Shown here piece by piece: positions 38,345-47,996 of a stretch of DNA of 64,000 bases (position 1 is its first letter; every line of letters begins with the position of its first letter). Made by a program: the position numbers and the translations under genes. The notes beneath the pieces are model-generated. The model made no database searches. It was not told the DNA's origin and saw only the letters and a list, made by a program, of their open reading frames with translations. This DNA is from Brevundimonas sp. (GTDB lineage Bacteria; Pseudomonadota; Alphaproteobacteria; Caulobacterales; Caulobacteraceae), in the NCBI GenBank assembly GCA_027531145.1, contig JAPZRF010000004.1, positions 62,001 through 126,000 on the forward strand. Direction: 5' to 3'.

Positions 38345-40246
38345 ATGATCACCCTGTTCCGCAAGTTCGCGAAGTCGCCCTGGGCAATCGGCCTGATCGC
38401 CCTGACGGCTATCGCCCTGCTCGTCACCGGCGGCAGCCAGGTGGATGTGCTCGGGGCCCTCGGCCCGCAGCACGTGATCTCGGCCGGCGATCGCTCGGTC
38501 GACACCCCGGAGTTCCGCACCTACGCCGAGCGCGTCCGCACCAATCTGGAGGAGCGCGCGCCGGGCCAGGCGGTCACCTTCGAACGCATGGCCGAAGAGG
38601 GCGTGCTGACCCAGATGCTGGACGCGCGCACCGAGGAGCTGGGCTTCCTGGCCTGGGCCTGGCGCGCCGGAGTGCGACCCGGGGCGACCCTCGTGGCCAA
38701 TCAGGTCCGGCAGATCCCCAACTTCTTCAACCAGATCACCGGCCGCTTCGACGAAGAAGCTTACCGCAATACGCTGGCCCAGCAGAACCTGACGGTCGCC
38801 GACTTCGAACAGGGCCTGCGCGACGACGTAGCCATCGGCCACTTCACCTCGGCCCTGTTCGCCGGTATCCGCGCTCCGCGGGTGTATGGTGCGCTCGCCG
38901 CCGGCCAGGCGCGAGAGAGCCGCGACGGCCGCTGGTTCGAGGTGACCGAGGCCATGGCGGGCGCATCGCCGTCTCCGACGGACGCCCAGCTGACCGCCTT
39001 CCTCAATGAGAACGCCGAGCAGCTGCGCCGCCCCGAGTTCCGGAATGTGACGCTGGTGCTGTTCAACAGCGGCGAAGCGCCGGCCGTGACGGAAGCCCAG
39101 ATCGCCGAGCGCTACGCCTTCCGCCGCGAAGCCCTGTCGATGCCGGAACAGCGCGCCTTCACGACCGTGCCGGCCTCCAGCGAGGCGGCCGCCGCCCGCA
39201 TCGCCGGGGCCCTGCGCGCCGGCCAGAGCCCGACCGCCGTGGCCGAAGCCAACGGGGTCAGCGCCACCACCAACTCGGCCCGCGCGCGGACGCAGATCGC
39301 CGACGCTGCTGTGGCCGCGGCGGTCTTCGGCCTGCAGCCGGGCCAGGTGTCCGACCCTATCCGCACCGCCGTCGGCTTTATCGTGGCCCGTCTCGACCAG
39401 GTCCTGCCGGGTTCGACGCCCGAACTGGCCCAGGTCCGCGACCAGATCGTCCAGGAGCTGACCGAGGAAGCCCGGCGCACCGCCGTGTATACGCGCGTCG
39501 AAGCCTATGAGACGGCGCGCAATGACGGTGCCAACCTCGCCGATGCCGCCCGGCGCGCCGGTGCCCGTCTGGTGCAGCTGCCGCCCTTCACCGCCCAGGG
39601 CACCCTGCCCAACGGCCAGCCGCTACAGGCTCCGCCGGAAGTGTTCTCCACCACCTTCACCCTGCCCGCCAATGGCGAGAGCGAGGTGGTCGACGCCGGT
39701 CAGGGTCAGTATTTCGCCCTGCGCGTTGATCGCATAGAGCCAGCTGCCCTCCCGCCTCTCGACCAGGTGCGGGCCCCGCTGGCCCGGGCCTGGGTGCAAC
39801 GTGAGAACGGCCGTCGCCTTGCTGCCCTGGCCGACCAGCTGGCCGGCCGCATCCGCGGCGGCGAGGACATCGCCGCGGTCGCCGCCTCGGTGAACGCCCC
39901 GCTGGTGTCGCGCCAGCGCCTCCAGGCGACCCAGGAGACCCAGACCGAGATCGGCGGCGGCGTCCTGCGCGGCCTGTTCGGCCAGACCAAGGGCCAGGTG
40001 TTCACCGAGGCCCAGGCGGCTGACCGTCGCGTCATTGGCCGGGTCGACGAGATCCGCGCCGCGGCACCGGCCGAGGCCGCCCCGCTGGTGGAGCAGATCC
40101 GTCCGGCCCTGACCCAGCAGCTGGTGCAGGACATGGTGCAAAGCGCCGCCGCCTCCGCCGCCGCCAGGGTCAGGGCGGAGTCGGATTTGGCTCGCGCCCG
40201 CACGGCGCTCGGCCTCGAAGCCGAAGCGACGCCGGCCGCCCGATGA
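38345..40246 (+). CDS. ppiD: Membrane-anchored SurA/PpiD-type periplasmic chaperone
   Basis: 633 residues, with an N-terminal transmembrane helix at about 13-31 (SPWAIGLIALTAIALLV). A SurA_N-3-like chaperone region follows (about 35-240), then a parvulin-like domain (about 245-385) where ADAAVAAAVFGLQPGQVSDP is recognisable, and a long helical C-terminal part. PpiD helps newly exported proteins fold near SecYEG. The parvulin domain looks degenerate, so isomerase activity is uncertain. The stop overlaps trpE as ATGA. Confidence 0.88.
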   Translation: MITLFRKFAKSPWAIGLIALTAIALLVTGGSQVDVLGALGPQHVISAGDRSVDTPEFRTYAERVRTNLEERAPGQAVTFERMAEEGVLTQMLDARTEELGFLAWAWRAGVRPGATLVANQVRQIPNFFNQITGRFDEEAYRNTLAQQNLTVADFEQGLRDDVAIGHFTSALFAGIRAPRVYGALAAGQARESRDGRWFEVTEAMAGASPSPTDAQLTAFLNENAEQLRRPEFRNVTLVLFNSGEAPAVTEAQIAERYAFRREALSMPEQRAFTTVPASSEAAAARIAGALRAGQSPTAVAEANGVSATTNSARARTQIADAAVAAAVFGLQPGQVSDPIRTAVGFIVARLDQVLPGSTPELAQVRDQIVQELTEEARRTAVYTRVEAYETARNDGANLADAARRAGARLVQLPPFTAQGTLPNGQPLQAPPEVFSTTFTLPANGESEVVDAGQGQYFALRVDRIEPAALPPLDQVRAPLARAWVQRENGRRLAALADQLAGRIRGGEDIAAVAASVNAPLVSRQRLQATQETQTEIGGGVLRGLFGQTKGQVFTEAQAADRRVIGRVDEIRAAAPAEAAPLVEQIRPALTQQLVQDMVQSAAASAAARVRAESDLARARTALGLEAEATPAAR

Positions 40247-41766
40247 CGACGACGGCACCGGCGGCGTTCGTCGCCGGTTGGGCGGAGGGGCGGCCGCAAC
40301 TGGTCGTGCGCCGGATCGTCGACGATCTGGAGACGCCAGTCTCGGCCTTCCTCAAGGTCGGCCGGGGACGGCCCTGGGCGTTCCTTCTGGAGTCGGTCGA
40401 GGGCGGGGCCCTGAACGGGCGGTACTCCATCCTGACGCTTGACCCGGACGTGGTGTGGCGCGCCCGGGGCGGCCGTGCCGAGGTCTCCCGCGGCCGCGAG
40501 GCCGTGGCGGCGGGTCGGTTCGAGGCCGACGACCGTCCGGTACTGGACTCCCTTCGCGCCCTGATCGCCGAGACGCGTCTCCGCCTGCCTGAAGACCTGC
40601 CTCCCATGGCCGCCGGCCTGTTCGGCGTGTTCGGCTATGACATGGTGCGGCTGCTGGAGCCACTGGGCGAGGCCCGCCCCGACCCGCTCGGCCTGCCCGA
40701 CGCCGAGCTGGCGCGGCCGTCCCTGATCGCGGTGTTCGATTCCGTGCGGCGCGAGATTGTCATGATCGCCCCGTGCTTTCCCGACGGCTCGGACGCAGCG
40801 GCCGCCCATACGGCGGCCCAAGCCCGGCTGGACGCCTTCGAGGCCGCCCTGCGCAAGCCGCTGCCGGCCCGCACCGCCCCGGAGCCACTACCCGGCCCGG
40901 CCTTCACGTCACCAGTGCGCGAGGCCGGCTATCGCGACATGGTGGCGATGGCGCACGACTACATCGCCGCCGGCGACATCTTCCAGGTCGTGCTCAGCCA
41001 TCGGTTCAGCGCGACCTGGGACCGCGACCCGTTCGCCTTCTACCGCTCGCTGCGGCGGCAGAATCCGTCGCCCTATCTGTTCTTCCTCGACTTCGGCGGC
41101 TTCCAGCTGGCGGGCTCGAGCCCGGAGATCCTGGTGCGGTTGAAGGACGGCCGGGTCACCATCCGGCCGCTGGCGGGCACCCGCGCCCGCGGCGAGACCC
41201 CGGCCGAGGACCGCGCCCTTGAGGACGAACTGCTGGCAGACCCCAAGGAACGGGCCGAGCATCTTATGCTGCTGGATCTCGGCCGCAATGATGTCGGTCG
41301 CGTCTCGGCACCGGGCACCGTCAGGGTGACCGAGAGCTTCGTGGTCGAGCGTTACAGCCAGGTCATGCACATCGTCTCCAACGTCGAGGGCGCTGCGGAC
41401 CCGAAGCTCGACGCAGTCGATACCCTGCTGGCCGCCCTGCCCGCCGGCACCCTGTCGGGCGCACCGAAGGTGCGGGCCATGGAAATCATCGACGAGCTGG
41501 AGCGGGACAAGCGCGGCGTCGGCTACGGCGGCGGGGTCGGCTACATTTCCGCCGGCGGCGAGGCGGACATCTGCATCGTGCTGCGCACCGCCCTGTTCGC
41601 CGACCGCCGCATCTTCATCCAGGCCGGGGCCGGGGTGGTGGCCGATTCCGATCCCACGGCCGAGTACCGCGAGACCGTGGCCAAGGCCCGCGCGCCGATG
41701 AAGGCTGCCGAGGACGCCTGGCGGTTCGAGCTCGGCGCGCCCGCCAACCGGCCGGGCGAGGTCTGA
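40243..41766 (+). CDS. trpE: Anthranilate synthase component I
   Basis: 507 residues. It makes anthranilate from chorismate with TrpG-supplied ammonia. The C-terminal chorismate-binding domain shows AGDIFQVVLSHRF, SSPEILVRLKDG, RPLAGTRARGETPAEDRA, MLLDLGRNDVGRV, MHIVSNVEG and GTLSGAPKVRAMEIID. The N-terminal ARGGRAEVSRG region is as in TrpE. Coupled to ppiD by a four-base overlap. The trpG-trpD-trpC genes expected next are absent; an IS630 remnant follows instead. Confidence 0.96.
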   Translation: MTTTAPAAFVAGWAEGRPQLVVRRIVDDLETPVSAFLKVGRGRPWAFLLESVEGGALNGRYSILTLDPDVVWRARGGRAEVSRGREAVAAGRFEADDRPVLDSLRALIAETRLRLPEDLPPMAAGLFGVFGYDMVRLLEPLGEARPDPLGLPDAELARPSLIAVFDSVRREIVMIAPCFPDGSDAAAAHTAAQARLDAFEAALRKPLPARTAPEPLPGPAFTSPVREAGYRDMVAMAHDYIAAGDIFQVVLSHRFSATWDRDPFAFYRSLRRQNPSPYLFFLDFGGFQLAGSSPEILVRLKDGRVTIRPLAGTRARGETPAEDRALEDELLADPKERAEHLMLLDLGRNDVGRVSAPGTVRVTESFVVERYSQVMHIVSNVEGAADPKLDAVDTLLAALPAGTLSGAPKVRAMEIIDELERDKRGVGYGGGVGYISAGGEADICIVLRTALFADRRIFIQAGAGVVADSDPTAEYRETVAKARAPMKAAEDAWRFELGAPANRPGEV

Positions 41767-41769
41767 GCC

Positions 41770-42010
41770 AGAGTACTTGGCGAGCTGATTGAATCTCGGA
41801 GGACTCCCAAGGGTCCGGGTTCTGATTCAACATTCATGCTGAAGAGGAGGCCCGCATGGATGAGCAAGGCTTTGTCGGTTGAACTGCGGGATCGTGTGAT
41901 CGCTGCGATCGAGGGCGGGATGTCATGCCATCAGGCGGTGCCGCGGTTCGGAGTCAGCGCTTCGAGCGCGATCCGCTGGCGCTCGCGGGTGCGGACCCAG
42001 GGGGATGCTC
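41770..42010 (+). mobile_element. Remnant of an IS630-family insertion sequence (left end only)
   Basis: Just after trpE lies a hairpin region (TTGAATC at 41789-41795 with GATTCAA at 41824-41830, enclosing GGACTCCCAAGGGTCC). A transposase N-terminus follows. The element is cut at about 42010, where the convergent DUF3089 gene ends. No right end is seen. Boundaries are approximate. Confidence 0.6.
41860..42009 (+). pseudogene. IS630-type transposase, N-terminal fragment
   Basis: From ATG 41860, after GAGGAGG, the frame reads MSKALSVELRDRVIAAIEGG and CHQAVPRFGVSASSAIRWRS, the helix-turn-helix of IS630-family transposases. About 50 residues are recognisable; then the frame enters the antisense of the neighbouring gene. 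The DDE catalytic domain is missing, so it cannot transpose. Confidence 0.75.
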
Positions 42011-43104
42011 TAGCGGGGCTGCGCCGCGCGCCAGGCCGCCAAACGAATTTTCACGTCGTGCTCAAGATCGGCGTAGAAGAGATTGTAGGGACTAACCTTT
42101 CGTCGGTCAGCCCATCCTCCCGCCGGGCGGAAGCTGTCGGACTCTGGACGCGTGTGCCGCAAAAGGCCATCGCGGCACTGGGCGGCGACCTGTCGGTCGA
42201 GGAAGGCCGGGCGCACACCCCATTCCAGCTGGCTGGCGTTGGCGGCACCGCGGTGCTGCCGCGCCTCAACCAGAGCCTCGGTGCGGCCGCCGGCCAGCGG
42301 ATTGACGCATAGCAGCGACCTGTCGCCGACCTCTACCAACCGGCCGCGCGCGTCCCAGGTCAGGGCGCGCTTGCGCAGCCGATCGAGCCTTCCGCTCTCG
42401 TCCTCAGGGATGGCGACATAGGCCACAAGACAGCCGGTCTGGTCCGGCCGGTCGCACGGCGGCACGCCCGGGCGATCCTCCGGCACTGTGGTCTGGACCA
42501 GATAGGCGGCGACCAGCCGGCGGCGCAGGGCGGGGTCGGGCGCGATCCGCTCAGTCAGCAGCCGGTCAGCCAGCTCTCCGCCCTGCTCGACCCCGACCAG
42601 AACGATTGGGCCATCCGCCCTGGCGCGCAGCCACGTCTCGAAAGCCCGGGCGATATCTGCATAGGCGAAAGCCCGGGCCTCGCGCGCATCCTGGCGGATG
42701 GTCAGCCGGGTATAGAGGCTTGCCTCGCGATACCGCGGGGCGCTGACCGGCCCGGCGCGGCCGAACGGTGCCGCATAGTTGGGCAGGATGACCCGTTGCA
42801 GGAACCGCTCTGCCACCGGATCATCCGGAGGGGCGTTCCACTCACGACCGCCGACATAGGCGGTAGCGTGGACAAAGAAGACGCTGGCATCGCCGCCCGC
42901 CCCGAGAGTCGCCTCGCGCAGCGCCCAGGCCGCCGGTCCGTCATAGTCAGGGGCCGGGGGCGGGTCATAGACGGGATAGGGGATCTTCGGATCCAGCAGG
43001 GCCTGCAGGATGTCACTGCGCCAGACGAGCGCCGCGACCGCCACCACGGCCACCGAAGCCATGGCGGCGACGGCCGCCGCGCGCCGCAGCGACCACGGCT
43101 TCAT
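42010..43104 (-). CDS. DUF3089 alpha/beta-hydrolase-like protein
   Basis: 364 residues. An N-terminal membrane anchor (about 8-28) is followed by an alpha/beta-hydrolase-like domain of the DUF3089 group. Recognisable segments are DASVFFVHATAYVGG, WNAPPDDP, ASLYTRLTIRQDAREARAFAYADIARAFETWL and IVLVGVEQGGELADRLL. In the last, VEQGG takes the place of the usual G-x-S-x-G nucleophile elbow, so the serine is replaced by Gln and hydrolase activity is doubtful. Its start overlaps hldD. The IS fragment abuts its stop, so the last few residues (AAWRAAQPR) may be altered. Confidence 0.82.
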   Translation of the reverse strand: MKPWSLRRAAAVAAMASVAVVAVAALVWRSDILQALLDPKIPYPVYDPPPAPDYDGPAAWALREATLGAGGDASVFFVHATAYVGGREWNAPPDDPVAERFLQRVILPNYAAPFGRAGPVSAPRYREASLYTRLTIRQDAREARAFAYADIARAFETWLRARADGPIVLVGVEQGGELADRLLTERIAPDPALRRRLVAAYLVQTTVPEDRPGVPPCDRPDQTGCLVAYVAIPEDESGRLDRLRKRALTWDARGRLVEVGDRSLLCVNPLAGGRTEALVEARQHRGAANASQLEWGVRPAFLDRQVAAQCRDGLLRHTRPESDSFRPAGGWADRRKVSPYNLFYADLEHDVKIRLAAWRAAQPR

Positions 43105-44102
43105 CGGTAGGGGTCCGACTGGCTGAGGAAGTCCTGCACATAGCGGCGCACGCCCTCCTCAAGCGGCGTCGACTGGCCGTCGTAGCCGGCGGCGCGGACT
43201 CGGCTCATGTCCGCTTCGGTGAAGTACTGGTACTTCTCCCGAAGGATTTCCGGCATGTCGATGTAGCTGATCTGCGGTTCGCGCCCGGCGGCCGCAAAGG
43301 TGGCCGTGGCCAGGTCAGCGAAGCTGCGCGCCCGACCCGAACCAGCGTTGAACACACCCGAAACCTCTCGTGATCCGAGCATCCAGCCGATCATATCGAC
43401 CACGTCATCGACATGGACGAAGTCCCGCAGCTGGCCGCCATCAGCAAAACCCTCGCGGTGCGAGCGGAACAGCTGCACCGGCTCGCCGGCGGCGACTTTC
43501 GGCCAGATCTGGGCCACAACCGACTTCATACCACCCTTGTGACCCTCGTTGGGTCCGTAGACGTTGAAAAACTTGAGTCCGGCCCACTGGCGCGGCGCAT
43601 GTCCCCGTGCCGCCTCACGCACCGCATAGCGGTCGAACAGGGCCTTGGACCAGCCGTAGGCGTTCAGCGGCCGCAGGGCCCCCAGTGCCTCGGGCGAGTC
43701 GTTATCGACAAAGCCTTGCGCGCCATCGCCATAGGTCGCCGCCGATGAGGCGTAGATCAGGCGCGAACGGCGCTCCGCCGCCCACGTCCACAGGTCCCGA
43801 CTCAGCGAGAAGTTGGTCCGGGCGATCAGGTCTGCGTCTTCCTCGGTGGTCGAGGAGATAGCCCCCATGTGCACGATCGCCGAGACGCGGTCGGCCACGC
43901 CTTCGAGTTGGTCGAACAATTCCTCGGGTGCCCAAAGGTCGGCGATGTCGTGCTTGGCCAGATTGCGCCACTTGCCCGACGAGGCCGTCTCCAGCCGGTC
44001 GCAGACGACCACGTCGTAATTGTCCTCGCCGGTCAGCCGGGCGACGATGTTCGAACCGATGAAGCCGGCCCCGCCGGTGACGACGATGATGCGGCGGCTC
44101 AT
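43101..44102 (-). CDS. hldD: ADP-L-glycero-D-manno-heptose 6-epimerase
   Basis: 333 residues. Extended short-chain dehydrogenase that epimerises ADP-D-glycero- to ADP-L-glycero-manno-heptose for lipopolysaccharide core. NADP motif TGGAGFIGSN at the start, and active-site YGWSK; KFFNVYGPNEGHKGGMKS and FVHVDDVVDM are HldD-typical. Coupled by four-base overlaps to hldE upstream and the DUF3089 gene downstream. Confidence 0.95.
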   Translation of the reverse strand: MSRRIIVVTGGAGFIGSNIVARLTGEDNYDVVVCDRLETASSGKWRNLAKHDIADLWAPEELFDQLEGVADRVSAIVHMGAISSTTEEDADLIARTNFSLSRDLWTWAAERRSRLIYASSAATYGDGAQGFVDNDSPEALGALRPLNAYGWSKALFDRYAVREAARGHAPRQWAGLKFFNVYGPNEGHKGGMKSVVAQIWPKVAAGEPVQLFRSHREGFADGGQLRDFVHVDDVVDMIGWMLGSREVSGVFNAGSGRARSFADLATATFAAAGREPQISYIDMPEILREKYQYFTEADMSRVRAAGYDGQSTPLEEGVRRYVQDFLSQSDPYR

Positions 44103-45553
44103 CGCGCGGCGATCCTTTCCAGGGTGCGGGTGGTCGAGAAGCCGTCGGTGAAGGCCGCCAGCCGCACCTCGCCGCCCCAGCTCGCCACGAGATCAGCCCC
44201 CACCACGGTGTCGCGAGTGTAGTCCGCGCCCTTGATCAGCACATCCGGCCGCAGCCGCTCGATCAGGCGGAGCGGCGTGGGGTCGTCAAAGGCGGTGACC
44301 CGGTCGACGCTGGCCAGACCGCCGATCACCACGGCCCGGCTCTCCAGATCATTGACAGGCCGGCCGTCGCCCTTGAGCGTCCGCACCGAGGCGTCCGAGT
44401 TGAGCGCCACCACCAGCCGGTCGCACCACGATCGGGCCTGGGCCAGATAGGCGACATGCCCCCGGTGCAGGACATCGAAACAGCCGTTGGTAAAGCCGAC
44501 CTTCAACCCCTGACGGTGCCAGCCCTCCACCTCGGCCGCCAGATCATCCAGCGCGGTGACCTTGACCAGGGCCGTCCCGGCATGCTGGCTGACCTCGGCC
44601 TCGATAAGCTCGGCCGGGGTGACGACCGCGGTGCCGCTCTTCCCGACCACCACGCCCGAGGCGAGGATGGCCAGCTGGACCGCCTGTTCCAGCGAGGCCC
44701 CGGCCCCCAGGGCCAGACCCAGGGCCGCCAGCCCCGTGTCACCGGCCCCCGAGACGTCGAAAACCTCTCGCGCCCGTCCGGGGAAATGCTGCGCCGGCTC
44801 TCCCCGGCGCATCAGACTCATGCCCTTGCCGGCGCGGGTGACGACAATGGCCTTCGCTGTTGTGGCCGCAAGCAGCGCCTCCAGCGCCGCCTCGATCTCC
44901 GCGTCGGAGTCAACCGGGAGCCCCGTGGCACCCGCCAGCTCGGACGCATTGGGCTTGATCACATCGACCGCGCCATAGCGCGCGAAGTCGCGGCCCTTGG
45001 GGTCGACGATCACGGGGATCCCTGCGTTCTGCGCTTGCCAAACCGCAGAGCGGATCAGCCGTTCGGACACCACACCCTTGCCGTAATCTGACAGGAGAAT
45101 GGCAGAAGTACCTGAAAAAACGTCATCCCGTTCGAACGCGCTGACCAGCAACTCTTCCTCGTCGAGACGCATCAACTGCTGGCCGCCGGAAACGTATCGG
45201 GTCTTCACAATGGTGCCGGCCGCGCGGCTGCGGGCGATGAAGTCCTCGATCCGGGCCTCGGCGGCGACCAGCGCCGTCAGCTCTGCACCGGCGGCGTCCT
45301 CGCCGGCGACACCGCCCAGCCGCGCCGTGCCGCCCAAAGCGGCGACGTTACGCGCCACATTGCCGACGCCGCCCGGCATGGCCACTGTACGCCGCGCCCG
45401 CAGCACCGGAATGGGCGCCTCGGGCGAGATGCGGCTGACATCGCCATACACGTAACGGTCCAGCATCAGATCGCCGACGCAGGCCAGAGCCAGCCCGCGG
45501 GCAGACTCCAGCAGGGTCTGAAGGCGGGTGAGGTCGAGTCCCGGAGCAACCAC
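44099..45553 (-). CDS. hldE: Bifunctional heptose-7-phosphate kinase / heptose-1-phosphate adenylyltransferase
   Basis: 484 residues. The N-terminal PfkB-type kinase (1-330) shows GDLMLDRYVYGDV, GGVGNVARNVAALGG and VSGAGDTGLAALGLALG. The C-terminal nucleotidyltransferase (about 345-484) shows FTNGCFDVLHRGHVAYL with the HxGH motif. It makes ADP-D-glycero-beta-D-manno-heptose for LPS core. Upstream is kdsA, so four envelope genes lie in one run. Confidence 0.97.
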   Translation of the reverse strand: MVAPGLDLTRLQTLLESARGLALACVGDLMLDRYVYGDVSRISPEAPIPVLRARRTVAMPGGVGNVARNVAALGGTARLGGVAGEDAAGAELTALVAAEARIEDFIARSRAAGTIVKTRYVSGGQQLMRLDEEELLVSAFERDDVFSGTSAILLSDYGKGVVSERLIRSAVWQAQNAGIPVIVDPKGRDFARYGAVDVIKPNASELAGATGLPVDSDAEIEAALEALLAATTAKAIVVTRAGKGMSLMRRGEPAQHFPGRAREVFDVSGAGDTGLAALGLALGAGASLEQAVQLAILASGVVVGKSGTAVVTPAELIEAEVSQHAGTALVKVTALDDLAAEVEGWHRQGLKVGFTNGCFDVLHRGHVAYLAQARSWCDRLVVALNSDASVRTLKGDGRPVNDLESRAVVIGGLASVDRVTAFDDPTPLRLIERLRPDVLIKGADYTRDTVVGADLVASWGGEVRLAAFTDGFSTTRTLERIAAR

Positions 45554-45558
45554 GGCGG

Positions 45559-46428
45559 TCAGGCCGCCAGAGTCGGGGCCGCCTTGACGCCGGTCTGGCG
45601 CGCCAGGTCGTCAAAAGCGATCAGTTCGCCGGCCAGCCGCTCGAACTGATCCATCGGCACCATGTTGGGGCCATCAGACGGGGCGCGATCCGGGTCCGGA
45701 TGAGTCTCCATGAACACGGCGTCGACGCCGACCGCCACCGCGGCGCGCGCCAGCACCGGCACGAACTCGCGCTGACCGCCCGAGGAAGTGCCCTGCCCGC
45801 CCGGCTGTTGCACGCTGTGGGTCGCGTCAAACACCACCGGACAGCCGATCTCCCGCAGCACCGGCAGGGCGCGCATATCGGAAATCAGGGTATTGTAGCC
45901 GAAACTTGCGCCACGCTCGCACGCAAGCACGTTCGGATTGCCGGTCCCGGTGATCTTGGCCACCACATTCTTCATGTCCCAGGGGGCGAGGAACTGGCCC
46001 TTCTTGACGTTGATCGCCTTGCCGGTCTTTGCGGCGGCAACCAGCAGGTCGGTCTGGCGGCACAGAAAGGCCGGGATCTGAAGGACATCGACGGCCTGCG
46101 CGGCGATGCCACACTGGTCCTCGGAGTGCACGTCGGTCAGGACTGGCAGACCCGTGACCTCGCGGATTTCGGCGAACACCGGCAAGGCCCCTTCGAGCCC
46201 GATGCCCCGCGCCGCATTGGCCGAGGTGCGGTTCGCCTTGTCGAAACTGGTCTTGTAGATGATGCCCACGTTCAGTCGGTCGCCGATCTCCTTCAGCGCG
46301 TGCGCTGTTTCCAGCGCGTGCTGGCGGCTCTCCATCTGGCAGGGGCCGGCGATGAAGACGATGCGGCCGCCGCCGCCGATGTGGACGGCGCGCGAGGTGT
46401 TGAGGCTGACGACGGCATTGGGAGTCAC
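45559..46428 (-). CDS. kdsA: 3-deoxy-8-phosphooctulonate synthase
   Basis: 289 residues from GTG 46428. It condenses phosphoenolpyruvate and arabinose-5-phosphate to Kdo-8-phosphate for lipid A-Kdo. Motifs: [72 protein letters not shown] and [18 protein letters not shown] longer start at TTG 46473 is possible, but its extra residues do not look conserved. It has Cys in IAGPCQ and a Lys-rich KKGQF loop as in KdsA. Confidence 0.96.
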   Translation of the reverse strand: MTPNAVVSLNTSRAVHIGGGGRIVFIAGPCQMESRQHALETAHALKEIGDRLNVGIIYKTSFDKANRTSANAARGIGLEGALPVFAEIREVTGLPVLTDVHSEDQCGIAAQAVDVLQIPAFLCRQTDLLVAAAKTGKAINVKKGQFLAPWDMKNVVAKITGTGNPNVLACERGASFGYNTLISDMRALPVLREIGCPVVFDATHSVQQPGGQGTSSGGQREFVPVLARAAVAVGVDAVFMETHPDPDRAPSDGPNMVPMDQFERLAGELIAFDDLARQTGVKAAPTLAA

Positions 46429-46535
46429 TTTGGACAAGATCTTCTCGATGGTGGGGCGGCGGAGCTGCCGCAAGGCTTTGGCCTTCAGTTGGCCCGGCCC
46501 GGGCGATCATGCAAGCTACCACGACGGCGAGCGCC

Positions 46536-47996
46536 ATGGCCACTGAGGCCCCCGTCCTGCTCTGGTTCCGCCGCGACCTCCGGCTGGCCGACAACCCGGC
46601 TCTCGCGGCAGCCATGGCCACCGGCCGTCCGATCGTGCCGGTCTTCATCCTGGACGAGGCCCCGGAGCGTCGTCCGGCAGGTGCCGCGTCGCGCTGGTGG
46701 CTGGACAAGTCGCTGCGCCGGCTCGCCGAAGCCATTGCGGCCCGGGGCGGCCGGTTGATCCTCTGCCGTGGCGATTCCGAAGCGATCCTGCTCGAGTTGC
46801 TGGCGGCGACGGGCGCGGACCGCGTCATTCTCAACCGCCTGTTCGAACCGGACGCGTCCGCGCGGGACTCCGACCTCGCCCATGCGCTCAGGGCCAACGG
46901 AGTCGAGGTGAAGGGCTACAACGGCACGCTGCTGACGCAGCCCGGCGCGGTGCGGACCGGCGGCGACGGCCCCTACAAGGTCTTCACCCCCTTCCTGCGC
47001 GCCCTCCTGGCGGCGACGACCCCGCCCCCCGTCCTGCCCGACACCTCCGGGGCCGGCTTCGCCGACGCAGGCCTGGCCAGCGAGGAGCTCCACCGCTGGG
47101 CCCTGCACCCGACTTCGCCCGACTGGTCCGGCGGTTTCGACTGGAACCCCGGCGAGGCCGGCGCCCTTGAGGCCCTGCGTCGCTTCACCACCGGGCCGCT
47201 GGCCGACTACGCCCGGCTGCGCGATCTGCCGGGCAGCGCGGGCACCAGCCGGCTGTCGCCGCACCTGCACTGGGGCGAGATCAGCCCCTGGCGGGCGGTG
47301 TCCGCGGCCCGAGACGCCGCCGCGGCCGGCCGGGTCAGCCCCGCCGAAGCTGACAAGTTCATCGCCGAGATCGGCTGGCGCGAGTTCTCGGCTCATCTGC
47401 TGGCCGAGTTTCCGCACATCAGCACCCGGGCGTTCAGGCCGGAGTACGATACCATGCCCTGGCGCGGTGACCCGGCGGGGCTTGCAGCGTGGCAGAGGGG
47501 GCAAACAGGCTATCCCGTTGTCGACGCCGGCATGCGTCAGCTGTGGACCACGGGGTGGATGCACAACCGCGTGCGAATGATCGTCGCCAGCTTCCTCGTG
47601 AAGCATCTGCTGATCGACTGGCGCTACGGCGAGGCCTGGTTCCGCGACACCCTCGTGGACGCCGATCTCGCCTCGAACGTACAGAACTGGCAGTGGGTGG
47701 CCGGCTCGGGAGCCGACGCCGCTCCCTACTTCCGCATCTTCAATCCCATCACCCAGGGCCAGAAGTTCGACCCGGAGGGGCACTACGTGCGCCGCTGGGT
47801 GCCGGAGCTGGGGCGGCTGGGCGACCGCTGGCTCCATGCGCCCTGGACCGCCCCGCCGGAGGTGCTGCGCGACGCCGGGGTGCGGCTGGGGGGGACCTAT
47901 CCCCGCCCGATCGTCGAGCATGAGGTCGGCCGCAAGCGGGCGCTCGACGCCCTGAAGACCATCGGCGAGACGCGCGCCGCCGGCCGCGACAGCTAG
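46536..47996 (+). CDS. phrB: Deoxyribodipyrimidine photolyase (CPD class I)
   Basis: 486 residues (495 if ATG 46509 is used). It repairs cyclobutane pyrimidine dimers with blue light. The N-terminal antenna domain starts LLWFRRDLRLADNPAL. The FAD domain carries SRLSPHLHWGEISPW, EIGWREFSAHLL, YPVVDAGMRQLWTTGWMHNR and ASNVQNWQWVAGSGADAAPY. The last Trp residues of the electron-transfer chain are present. It converges with the second photolyase, overlapping by four bases. Confidence 0.95.
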   Translation: MATEAPVLLWFRRDLRLADNPALAAAMATGRPIVPVFILDEAPERRPAGAASRWWLDKSLRRLAEAIAARGGRLILCRGDSEAILLELLAATGADRVILNRLFEPDASARDSDLAHALRANGVEVKGYNGTLLTQPGAVRTGGDGPYKVFTPFLRALLAATTPPPVLPDTSGAGFADAGLASEELHRWALHPTSPDWSGGFDWNPGEAGALEALRRFTTGPLADYARLRDLPGSAGTSRLSPHLHWGEISPWRAVSAARDAAAAGRVSPAEADKFIAEIGWREFSAHLLAEFPHISTRAFRPEYDTMPWRGDPAGLAAWQRGQTGYPVVDAGMRQLWTTGWMHNRVRMIVASFLVKHLLIDWRYGEAWFRDTLVDADLASNVQNWQWVAGSGADAAPYFRIFNPITQGQKFDPEGHYVRRWVPELGRLGDRWLHAPWTAPPEVLRDAGVRLGGTYPRPIVEHEVGRKRALDALKTIGETRAAGRDS

